Source: Rhizobiaceae bacterium (GTDB lineage Bacteria; Pseudomonadota; Alphaproteobacteria; Rhizobiales; Rhizobiaceae). Taken from it: a stretch of DNA of 64,000 nucleotides. The notes under the pieces are model-generated. The model searched no databases, was not told the origin of the DNA, and saw only the letters and a list, made by a program, of their open reading frames with translations. Below are positions 8,950 to 16,497 of the stretch, piece after piece. Location: NCBI GenBank assembly GCA_028279875.1, contig JANQMU010000126.1, forward strand, positions 1 through 64,000, written 5' to 3'. A program made the position numbers and the translations under genes. Position 1 is the first letter of the stretch; the number at the start of each line of letters is the position of its first letter.

Positions 8950-10203
8950 CTATGCCTCATAATCGCGCTCGTCGGAAATGACCTTGCCGTCATTGGGCAG
9001 GCTTCCGGATGGCCGGACCACGATCTCGCCGCGCAGCTTGGTGATATCGGAGAGGCTTTTGGCGATGGCTTCGGCATCCGGCTGCTCCTGTCCGACCGGC
9101 TCGACTTCGAGTAGCATGGCATCCTCGCTTGCCTTGCGAAAGACGACCAGCCGCGCCTTGGCGAGATCGGAATGACGCTCGAGAACGCCTGCCACCTGTT
9201 TAGGATCGACGAACATGCCCTTGACCTTCGTTCGCTGGTCGGCCCGTCCCATCCAGCCCTTGATTCGGGTGCCGGTGCGCCCGCAGGGCGACGGGCCTTC
9301 AAGAACCGCCGACATGTCGCCGGTGCCGAAGCGGATCAGCGGATAGGCCGGATTGAGCGCCGTGACGACGATTTCTCCGACCTCGCCGTCGGCGACCGGC
9401 GTTCCGGTGCCGGGCCGGACGATCTCCACGATCAGGTTTTCATTGACGATCATGCCGGGATTGGGCTGTCCGGTGTCGTCGGCGCTTTCATAGGCAATGA
9501 CGCCGATATCGGCCGTGGCATAGGCCTGCAGCACATTAACGCCGCGCTGGCGGTATTCCTCGCGCAGGGACGGAAACAGCGCGCCGCCGGAGACCAGCGC
9601 CCGTTTGATGGAGGACACGTCCTTGCCGGCTTCGGCGGCAAGGTCGAGGATGGTCTTGAGATAGTCGGGCGTTCCGGTATAGACGTCCGGGCGCAGGGCC
9701 GCGGCGGCGTCAACCTGCGCTTCCGTATTGCCGACACCGGCCGGAAACACCAGGCAGCCAAGCGCCCTCGCACCCTCGTCGAGCACGAAGGCGCCGGGCG
9801 TCATATGGTAGGAAAAGCAATTATGGACCTTGTCGCCGGCACGAATGCCCGCGGCAAAAAGGGCGCGCGCGGCCTGCCACGGATCGGCGCCGAGCCCCTG
9901 GGGTTCCCAGACCGGACCGGGCGACATGAAGACCCGGTTGCCGCGCAGGGCGGCGGCGCTCGCGAAGCCGCCGAAGGGCGGGTTTTGTGCCTGCATCCGC
10001 ATCAGCTCCGGCTTGCGCAGGACTGGCAGGGCGGACAGCGCCTCGCGGCTGTTGATGGCCCCGGCGTCGATATCGCCGAGCCACGGCTTCAGCCCCTCGA
10101 CAGTGTCGAGAGCTTCGCTCAGAAATCCCGGCAGCCGCGAAAACAGGCTGCTTTCGCGTTCCGCTTGATTGCGGGTTTCGAGTTCATCAAAATAGTCGGT
10201 CAC
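8950..10203 (-). CDS. PaaK-like AMP-binding enzyme (phenylacetate-CoA ligase family), atypical P-loop
   Basis: A 417-residue cytoplasmic protein of the phenylacetate-CoA ligase group of adenylate-forming enzymes. Family features are the Tyr-containing motif VLQAYATADIGVIAYES (about residue 235, in place of the YGxxE motif), YPLIRFGTGDMSAVLEG (compare RYRTGDl, about residue 300) and the C-terminal hinge GRADQRTKVKGMFVDPKQV (about residue 335, compare GRxDDmikvrGvnvfP). The N-terminal phosphate-binding loop, normally SSGTTGxPT, reads MSPGPVWEPQG, without the Gly-Thr-Thr-Gly core. That casts doubt on normal adenylation chemistry. The substrate is unknown, and no phenylacetate genes are nearby. 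A 14-bp palindrome lies 20 bases upstream of the start. Confidence 0.8.
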   Translation of the reverse strand: MTDYFDELETRNQAERESSLFSRLPGFLSEALDTVEGLKPWLGDIDAGAINSREALSALPVLRKPELMRMQAQNPPFGGFASAAALRGNRVFMSPGPVWEPQGLGADPWQAARALFAAGIRAGDKVHNCFSYHMTPGAFVLDEGARALGCLVFPAGVGNTEAQVDAAAALRPDVYTGTPDYLKTILDLAAEAGKDVSSIKRALVSGGALFPSLREEYRQRGVNVLQAYATADIGVIAYESADDTGQPNPGMIVNENLIVEIVRPGTGTPVADGEVGEIVVTALNPAYPLIRFGTGDMSAVLEGPSPCGRTGTRIKGWMGRADQRTKVKGMFVDPKQVAGVLERHSDLAKARLVVFRKASEDAMLLEVEPVGQEQPDAEAIAKSLSDITKLRGEIVVRPSGSLPNDGKVISDERDYEA

Positions 10204-10222
10204 GTTGCCAAATACTCCGTAC

Positions 10223-10236
10223 TCATGACGTCATGA
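10223..10236. promoter_or_regulatory. 14-bp perfect palindrome upstream of the PaaK-like gene
   Basis: TCATGACGTCATGA is its own reverse complement and lies 20-33 bases before the PaaK-like start, within the likely promoter. It shares ATGACGT with the inverted repeat at 8875-8911. An operator function is inference. Confidence 0.4.
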
Positions 10237-10287
10237 TCATATGGCTGCTGCGGAGCGCTACCCCCTGCGCTGGCCGGCCGTCACCGG

Positions 10288-10650
10288 TCAGCCGAGACGG
10301 CGCAGCAGTGTGAACTGGTTGCCGTCGCTGGAGGTGCAATTGAGCTGGGTGGGCGACACCAGGGAGCAATTGACCCGTGAATTCGTGTTGCGCAGCAGGG
10401 AGCGGACATCAATCTGCACAAGGCTCGGATTGATCATCGTATATTTGCCGGTTGCAAGCAGGGTGTTGGTATCGGTCGTCCGTGTCTGGAACGTGCCGTC
10501 GGTGAAGCTCGACTGGATCCCATGGGGGTCGAGCCAGAAACCCTCGACGGCATCGGTGCTATGTCTGGGACCAAAGCGGTAGTCGGACTGGCAGGCCGCC
10601 AGACCGATCGCCATGATCGTTACGGTGAGAAGCCTGATCCAATGCCGCAT
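10288..10650 (-). CDS. omp10: Outer membrane lipoprotein Omp10
   Basis: A 120-residue lipoprotein. The signal peptide ends in the lipobox-like IGLAACQS, with the lipidated Cys at about residue 20. The mature part matches the Brucella Omp10 pattern closely: VEGFWLDPHGIQSSFTDG, then TRTTDTNTLLATGKY, and the near-invariant C-terminal CSLVSPTQLNCTSSDGNQF with two conserved cysteines that may pair. Omp10 is a small surface antigen of Brucella with homologues across Hyphomicrobiales; its biochemical role is not settled. It stands alone between homospermidine synthase and the PaaK-like gene, all on the minus strand. Confidence 0.9.
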   Translation of the reverse strand: MRHWIRLLTVTIMAIGLAACQSDYRFGPRHSTDAVEGFWLDPHGIQSSFTDGTFQTRTTDTNTLLATGKYTMINPSLVQIDVRSLLRNTNSRVNCSLVSPTQLNCTSSDGNQFTLLRRLG

Positions 10651-10760
10651 GGTTGACCCCGCATATTGCGCCGGTCACGGGAACAAGGGATTCGTGACCT
10701 GCCGGTTCCCACTGATACCATTTGACCGACTGTTCCTGCAATATGGTCAAACGGAGATAA

Positions 10761-10807
10761 GAACGTCCTGGGCATCCGGCCGTTGCGATCAGCGCACCAG
10801 GACGTTC
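10761..10807 (-). terminator. Stem-loop overlapping the 3' end of homospermidine synthase
   Basis: GAACGTCCTGG and its exact complement form an 11-bp stem around a 25-nt loop. The stem begins inside the last codons of hss and is followed on the minus strand by TTATCT. This could end or stabilise the hss transcript; the weak U-run makes termination uncertain. Confidence 0.4.
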
Positions 10808-12228
10808 CTGAACTGCCACGGGTCCGTTTCGTCGATATCCTCGGGAAACAGGCCGGGACGGCCGGTCAGCGGCGTCCAGTCCGTATAGTGGCCCTCGACG
10901 GGTCCCAGATAGGGCAATTGCACCTCGAGGCAGCGCCGAAAGTCCATTTCATCGGTTTCGACAATACCGGCCTCGGGGTTCTCCAGCGCCCAGACCATGC
11001 CGGCCAGGACAGCCGACGTCACCTGCAGGCCGGTGGCGTTCTGATAGGGCGCAAGGCGCCGTGTCTCCTCGACCGAAAGGCGCGAGCCGTACCAATAGGC
11101 GTTCTTGTCGTGGCCGTAGAGCAATACGCCCAATTCGTCGATCCCATCGACCAGTTCGTCTTCCTCCAGCACGTGCAGAACCGGCTGCTGGGTGCCGCCA
11201 TTGCCGAACATTTCGTGCAGCGACAGTACGGCGTCATTGGCCGGGTGATAGGCATAATGGCATGTCGGCCGGTAAACCGGCTTTCCCGCGGCATCGTGCA
11301 GGGTAAAGAAGTCGGCAATGGAGACGGATTCATTGTGGGTGACCAGAAAACCGTATTGCGGGCCGGGCGTCGGACACCAAGTCCGAACCCGGGTGTTGGC
11401 GCCGGGCTGTTCCAGGAAGATCGCCGCCTTGTTGCCCTCGGCCTGCTCACGGGCATTGGCGGGCTTCCATTTCTCATGGGTGCCCCAGCCGAGTTCCGAC
11501 GGCTGCAGGCCCTCCGAGATGAAACCCTCAGCCGACCAGGTGTTCCAGAAGACGTCGAGCGGTTTCGGTTTCCGGGCCCGCTGGGTATCGCGCTCGGCGA
11601 TGTGGATGCCCTTGACGCCGGCCCGCTGCATCAGCCGTGCCCAGGCGTCGCGGTCAAGCCGGTCGGGCTCCTCAAACTCCAGTTTGAGGTCACCGGCAAG
11701 ATTGACCAGCGCCTGTTTGACGAACCACGAGACCATGCCCGGATTGGCGCCGCAGCAGGAGACGGCTGTCGTGCCGGCGGGATTGGCGAATTTCTCGCGG
11801 CGGACCGGTTCGCGCAGCGCGTAATTGGTGCGCGCGGCATTGTCCAGCGACTCGTCGAAATAGAAGCCGAGCCACGGCTCGACCACGGTGTCGATGTAAA
11901 GCACGCCGATCTCCCGGCAGAACGTCATCAGTTCCAACGACGAAGTGTCGACCGACAGGTTGACGCAGAATCCTCGGCCGCTGCCGGCGGTCAGCAGGGG
12001 CTCAAGCACCGCGCGGTAATTGTGCGGGGTCAGCGCCTGTTTGACCAAGGCGATGCCGTTTTCGGCCAACAGCGCCGCGTCGTCGTCGCGCGGATCGATG
12101 ACCGTCAGGCGCGACCGGTCGTATTTGAAATGGCGCTGGATCAGCGGCAGCGTGCCGCGGCCGATGGAGCCGAAACCGATCATCACGATCGGTCCGGTGA
12201 TTTCGCCATAAACGGGATATTCGGCCAC
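10789..12228 (-). CDS. hss: Homospermidine synthase
   Basis: Makes sym-homospermidine from putrescine (or spermidine plus putrescine) with NAD+, the main long polyamine of many rhizobia. The product has 479 residues from a GTG start at 12228, which is preceded by GAGGG and begins VAEYPVYGEIT. Upstream in-frame codons give a proline/arginine-rich stretch without family character, so I reject the longer start. The N-terminal Rossmann motif IVMIGFGSIGRGTLPLI is clear, and FCVNLSVDTSSLELM, YIDTVVEPWLGFY and SCCGANPGMVSWFVKQ follow, all typical of bacterial HSS. It is separated from the pabC/pabB pair by about 80 bases. Confidence 0.95.
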   Translation of the reverse strand: MAEYPVYGEITGPIVMIGFGSIGRGTLPLIQRHFKYDRSRLTVIDPRDDDAALLAENGIALVKQALTPHNYRAVLEPLLTAGSGRGFCVNLSVDTSSLELMTFCREIGVLYIDTVVEPWLGFYFDESLDNAARTNYALREPVRREKFANPAGTTAVSCCGANPGMVSWFVKQALVNLAGDLKLEFEEPDRLDRDAWARLMQRAGVKGIHIAERDTQRARKPKPLDVFWNTWSAEGFISEGLQPSELGWGTHEKWKPANAREQAEGNKAAIFLEQPGANTRVRTWCPTPGPQYGFLVTHNESVSIADFFTLHDAAGKPVYRPTCHYAYHPANDAVLSLHEMFGNGGTQQPVLHVLEEDELVDGIDELGVLLYGHDKNAYWYGSRLSVEETRRLAPYQNATGLQVTSAVLAGMVWALENPEAGIVETDEMDFRRCLEVQLPYLGPVEGHYTDWTPLTGRPGLFPEDIDETDPWQFRNVLVR

Positions 12229-12310
12229 GATCGACCCTCTCGACTGTTCGCTGTGACGGGTTCTTAAGCACAATCGGACTGGTGATGGAAGTGGCCTCGG
12301 CACTTGCCGA

Positions 12311-12940
12311 TCATGCCAGGCGGGCCGGCAGGAGGCCACGCAATGCGTTGCCTATATGAAGCTCGTCCGCTGCCTTCAGATCACCGGGTTTGAGAATAGC
12401 CTCGCGGGCGGCGCCGCTGTCGAGCAAGTGCTGCCGCAACACGCCCCGGAGAAGACCGCAGCCGAGTGCCGGCGTCAGCAATATCCGCTCGCCGTGACGT
12501 CGCAGGAAAAGCGACGTGATGGTTCCCTCGCAGACCTCGCCGCGCTCGTTGCACAGCAGCACCTCGTCGGCGGCCTCAGGCGTGAATTCGCGCCGGGCCG
12601 CCTCATAGCGATGCCGAAATCTGGTCTTGTGGCGCAGCAGCAGATCGGTGGAGTTCAATGTCGTTTTGGCGATCCGCAGTCGCCAGATGCGGTCCGGCGG
12701 GTCTTCAGCAAAAGCGGCGCTGTCCAGTTGCCAATGGCCGTCGGCCGACAGTTCGAGCCGCAGGCGCATCGGTGACCCGCGGCCGGCAACCGCGTCGATT
12801 GCGGTGCGGATAGCGCCGATATCGCAATTGATCTCCAGCACCTCGGCCGATTGCGACAGGCGGTCCATATGGCGCTGCAGCCGCGGCACGGTCCCGTCGG
12901 CGGTGCGCAGCATGGTTTCGATCAGGCCGGGCCTGTTCAA
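12311..12940 (-). CDS. pabC: Aminotransferase class IV, probable 4-amino-4-deoxychorismate lyase
   Basis: A 209-residue PLP enzyme of fold type IV. The order on the strand is pabB then this gene with a 4-base overlap, which points to folate synthesis: PabB makes 4-amino-4-deoxychorismate and PabC removes pyruvate to give p-aminobenzoate. The sequence shows the LRHKTRFRHRYEAAR segment (about residue 103) with the likely Schiff-base lysine, then VLLCNERGEVCEGTITSLFL and LTPALGCGLLRGVLRQHLL, the standard class IV motifs (E-x-t-x-tNlf, P-x-l-x-x-G-i-l-R). It is shorter than E. coli PabC (269 residues), as in many alphaproteobacterial fused or coupled versions. Confidence 0.85.
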   Translation of the reverse strand: MNRPGLIETMLRTADGTVPRLQRHMDRLSQSAEVLEINCDIGAIRTAIDAVAGRGSPMRLRLELSADGHWQLDSAAFAEDPPDRIWRLRIAKTTLNSTDLLLRHKTRFRHRYEAARREFTPEAADEVLLCNERGEVCEGTITSLFLRRHGERILLTPALGCGLLRGVLRQHLLDSGAAREAILKPGDLKAADELHIGNALRGLLPARLA

Positions 12941-14121
12941 AGCACCGCCTCCGGCCGGGGCGCGGGATCGGCCGTTGGCGCTGCGAAACGGGCCTTGACG
13001 AGGCTTTCCTCATATTCCGACCGAGCGTCTGAATCGAATAGGATGCCGCCGCCGACATTGAAGACGGCCTTGCCGTCCGCAAACAGGCTGATGGTTCTGA
13101 TCGCGACATTGAATTCCATCGGGCCGCCCGGCGCGATCCAGCCGATGGAACCGCAATAGGCATTGCGGTTCGTGTCCTCCAGCGCATGCAGGATTTCCAT
13201 CGCCCGGATTTTCGGAGCGCCGGTTATCGAGCCGCAGGGAAAAAGCGCCCGCATGATGTCGACGATCTCGGTTCCGTGGGCCAGCCGGCCGCGCACCCGG
13301 CTGATCATCTGGTGGACGGTCGCGAAACTCTCGATCCGGTAGAGTTCGGGGACCTCGACGCTGCCGGCCTCGCAGATTCGCGAAAGATCGTTGCGCAACA
13401 GGTCGACGATAATCAGGTTTTCGCTGCGGCATTTTGGATCGGTTTCCAGCCAGTGCCGGTTTTGACGGTCCTCGGCGGCCGTCCTGCCGCGCGGTGCGGT
13501 GCCCTTCATGGGTTTGCTCTCGATCCGGCGGTCGCGGTCGACGCGGAAGAAGAGCTCCGGCGAGCGGGAAACGATGTGTGGACCGTCGAGCCTGACAAGA
13601 GCGCCATGGGCGACGGGCTGGCGCGCCCGCAGCCGATTGAACAGCGACACGGCGCCGCCGTCATAGGAGGCCGTCATTTCGAAGGTGAGATTGGCCTGGA
13701 AGCAGTCTCCGGCATGCAGATGGGCATGCAGTTTTTCAAATCGCGACCGGTATTGCTCGAAATCCCAGCGCGGCCAGGCCTGCGTGAGCGTCACCGGATC
13801 GTCGCCGGTTTCGAGCAGATCGGCGGCCGCTTCCGGCGGTTGCGGACCATCGAACAGGCCGAAGCTCATTAATGGTGTCCTGTGGCCGCCGGCCGGCCGC
13901 CGCTCAAGGCGATGGGCCAGTGCCGGTTCCAGGACATATCCGGCCTCATAGGCGATATATCCGGCGCACCACAGGCCACTGCGCCGGGCATCCTGCAGCG
14001 CCTTGAAAACCGGTTCGACCTCATCCAGCGACCAGGCGGTCACGATCGATCGCGGACCGCGGAAGAACAGATTGTCGCCGGTCAAATCGTCGCGAAACAA
14101 AATGAAGTTGCTGTCAGGCAT
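12937..14121 (-). CDS. pabB: Aminodeoxychorismate synthase component I
   Basis: A 394-residue chorismate-utilising enzyme that adds ammonia to chorismate to give 4-amino-4-deoxychorismate. The C-terminal chorismate-binding domain carries CFQANLTFEM, then KPMKGTAPRGRT, where the lysine of P-x-K-GT distinguishes PabB from anthranilate synthase (Ala at that place). ENLIIVDLLRNDLSRI and FPCGSITGAPKIRAMEI follow, both diagnostic. The N-terminal half is short, as in stand-alone bacterial PabB. It is coupled to pabC by a 4-base overlap. A glutamine amidotransferase partner (PabA) is not in the window and may be shared with tryptophan synthesis. Confidence 0.93.
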   Translation of the reverse strand: MPDSNFILFRDDLTGDNLFFRGPRSIVTAWSLDEVEPVFKALQDARRSGLWCAGYIAYEAGYVLEPALAHRLERRPAGGHRTPLMSFGLFDGPQPPEAAADLLETGDDPVTLTQAWPRWDFEQYRSRFEKLHAHLHAGDCFQANLTFEMTASYDGGAVSLFNRLRARQPVAHGALVRLDGPHIVSRSPELFFRVDRDRRIESKPMKGTAPRGRTAAEDRQNRHWLETDPKCRSENLIIVDLLRNDLSRICEAGSVEVPELYRIESFATVHQMISRVRGRLAHGTEIVDIMRALFPCGSITGAPKIRAMEILHALEDTNRNAYCGSIGWIAPGGPMEFNVAIRTISLFADGKAVFNVGGGILFDSDARSEYEESLVKARFAAPTADPAPRPEAVL

Positions 14122-14235
14122 CGGACGTGCACCGCTGAGATCGGTCCACCTGTCTTAGTGGCTGCGACGATGGAAGCAAGTGATCGGGATTGGGCGGCGG
14201 GTCGCGGTGCGAATGGAACGCACCGATTTTCCGCC

Positions 14236-16104
14236 TTACGACGACGTGTCGAGCGCTTCCAGTTCGTCGATCAATCCCTCGATCATCGACAGGCCGCGGC
14301 TCCAGAATGCCGGGTCGCTGGCGTCGAGGTTGAACGGCGCCAACAATTCGGAATGATGTTTCGTCCCGCCCGCGCGCAGCATGTCGAAATAACGCGCCTG
14401 GAAGCCGTCCTCCGCATTTTCGTAAACTGCGTAGAGGGAGTTCACCAGGCAGTCGCCGAAGGCATAGGCATAGACGTAGAACGGCGAATGGATGAAATGC
14501 GGAATATAGGCCCAGAAGGTCTCGTAGCCGGGACCGATCCGGATCGCCGGACCGAGGCTTTCGGCCTGGACCGAAATCCACAATTCGCCGACCTGCTCGG
14601 CGGTCAGTTCTCCCTCGCGCCGCGCCGTGTGCACCTTGCGTTCGAACTCGTAGAAGGCGATCTGCCGGACAACCGTGTTGATCATGTCCTCGACCTTCTG
14701 CGCCAGCATCGCCTTGCGTTCCCGGACATCTGTGGTGCGGTCGAGCAGGACCCTGAATGTGAGCATCTCGCCGAAGACGGATGCGGTCTCTGCCAGCGTC
14801 AGGGGCGTCGGCGCCATCAGCGCACCCTGCTCGCCGGCCAGCACCTGGTGCACGCCGTGGCCGAGTTCGTGTGCCAGCGTCATGACGTCCCGCGGCTTGC
14901 CCATATAGTTGAGCAGCACATAGGGGTGGATCGAGGGCACGGTGGGATGGGAGAAGGCACCCGGCGCCTTGCCGGGGCGCACCGGCGCGTCAATCCAGTT
15001 GCGGTCGAAAAAGCGCGATGCGATATCGGCCATCTGCGGGTCGAAGTCGCGATAGGCGCTAAGGACCGTTTCGCGCGCTTCATCCCAGGAAATCAGCGAT
15101 TGCGGCGTTTCCGGCAATGGCGCATTGCGGTCCCAGTAATCCATGACATCCATGCCGAGCCATCGGGCTTTCATGGCGTAATAGCGATGCGACAGGCGCG
15201 GATAGGCGGCAGTGACCGCATCGACCAGCGCGTCGACCACCTCGCGTTCGACCCGGTTTGCCAGGTGACGGCTGTCGGCAATGTCCTTGAAGCCGCGCCA
15301 GCGGTGGGAAATCTCCTTGTCCTTGGCCAGCGTGTTGGTGATCAGCGTGAAGGTGCGGATATGATCGGCGAATGTTGCGGACAAGGCTTCTGCCGCCCGT
15401 TTGCGCTCGGCGCCGTCGGCCGACTGAAGCTTGTGCAGGGTCGGCTCGAGGGTGAGTTCCTCACCATCGACCGAAAACCGCAGCGCCGACATGGTCTCGT
15501 CGAAAAGCCGGTTCCAGGCACCGTGGCCGGTCACCGTCTTTTCATGAAACAGTTGCTCGATACGGTCCTCAAGCTGATAGGGCTTGTCCTTCCTGAGGTC
15601 CGTCAGCCACGGCCGGTAATGGCCGGCATCGGGATCGCGGTCCATCGCCGCGTCGATGAGCGGGTCCTCGATGCGGTTGAGCTCGAGGGTGAAGAACAGC
15701 AAATGGCTGCTGATATCCGTGATCTTCGACTGGATATCGCCGTAGAACTTCGCCCGTTGCGGGTCGCTGGTGTCGGAAAAATAGGTCAGGCCGGCAAAGG
15801 ACACGATGCGTCCGAGCAGTTCCTCCAGCGCCTCATATTGCTTCAGTGCCGCGCCAAGCCCCTGTTCGCCTTCGGTCGCCGCGGCGGCTTCGAGCTTGCC
15901 CTTCCAACGGGTTTCGAAGGCTTCGCCTTGCCGCGCGGCGCGCTCGAGATCGTCGGCGAGTTGCGGGGCGTCGATGCCGTGATAGAGGTCGCTCAACTGC
16001 CATTCCGGCAGATCGCCCAGCGGATCGTTCCGCCGGGCGGCGGCATCCTGGCCGGCGGCCTGCCTGGGAAGTCCTGTCATTGTCGAGCGCAAGAATGCGT
16101 TCAT
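14236..16104 (-). CDS. pepF: Oligoendopeptidase F family, M3 metallopeptidase
   Basis: A 622-residue zinc peptidase that degrades oligopeptides in the cytoplasm. The zinc-binding motif is in MTLAHELGHGVHQVL near residue 410, with the downstream glutamate in TLAETASVFGEML about 25 residues later. The long helical N-terminal region (about 30-370), with the M3 oligo-family signature EALEELLGRIVSFAGLTYFSD, and the end motif YVYAYAFGDCLVNSLYAVYE are typical of the pepF/M3 clade of alphaproteobacteria. No signal peptide is seen. Its neighbours are not functionally related. About 390 bases without a gene separate it from the divergent DUF882 gene. Confidence 0.93.
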   Translation of the reverse strand: MNAFLRSTMTGLPRQAAGQDAAARRNDPLGDLPEWQLSDLYHGIDAPQLADDLERAARQGEAFETRWKGKLEAAAATEGEQGLGAALKQYEALEELLGRIVSFAGLTYFSDTSDPQRAKFYGDIQSKITDISSHLLFFTLELNRIEDPLIDAAMDRDPDAGHYRPWLTDLRKDKPYQLEDRIEQLFHEKTVTGHGAWNRLFDETMSALRFSVDGEELTLEPTLHKLQSADGAERKRAAEALSATFADHIRTFTLITNTLAKDKEISHRWRGFKDIADSRHLANRVEREVVDALVDAVTAAYPRLSHRYYAMKARWLGMDVMDYWDRNAPLPETPQSLISWDEARETVLSAYRDFDPQMADIASRFFDRNWIDAPVRPGKAPGAFSHPTVPSIHPYVLLNYMGKPRDVMTLAHELGHGVHQVLAGEQGALMAPTPLTLAETASVFGEMLTFRVLLDRTTDVRERKAMLAQKVEDMINTVVRQIAFYEFERKVHTARREGELTAEQVGELWISVQAESLGPAIRIGPGYETFWAYIPHFIHSPFYVYAYAFGDCLVNSLYAVYENAEDGFQARYFDMLRAGGTKHHSELLAPFNLDASDPAFWSRGLSMIEGLIDELEALDTSS

Positions 16105-16497
16105 CCGAAATGCCCCCTGGGGTGTATCGCTGCCTCAATCACCTGCGGCGTGCCTAATATGTGTCAGCGACCGTAGCCGATCCATAGGCCCCGATCCACA
16201 AGGCAATGCCTTGCCGACCGATCCACCTGCAACCCCGATCGCCCTCACTGTGACATGATTCGCCGGCCTGGGTTTCACGATAATTCACTCCTTGTTAGTT
16301 GTTTGTTCACTATAAATGTCAATTGAAATGGAGTGTGAGCGGCTTGCCACGCTCTGACCGTAATTCTAAGACAGCAGTCGTCTTATTGTTGAACGGGAAG
16401 TATGATTTACCTGTATCATTTGATATAGGCCAGTTGACCGAGAGCCGCGAAGCCAAAACAGCGCACATTCGCGGTGGGATGCAGGGGACCGACTGAA
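16105..16497. other. Intergenic region between pepF and the DUF882 gene
   Basis: About 390 bases between divergent genes. The middle (16290-16440) is AT-richer than the flanks and probably contains the promoter of the DUF882 gene. I see no convincing ORF, hairpin or known motif. Confidence 0.4.

Noticed and set aside
16299..16496. 65-codon frame before the DUF882 gene
   Set aside because: No similarity, runs into the ribosome-binding region of the DUF882 gene, and a promoter is expected there.
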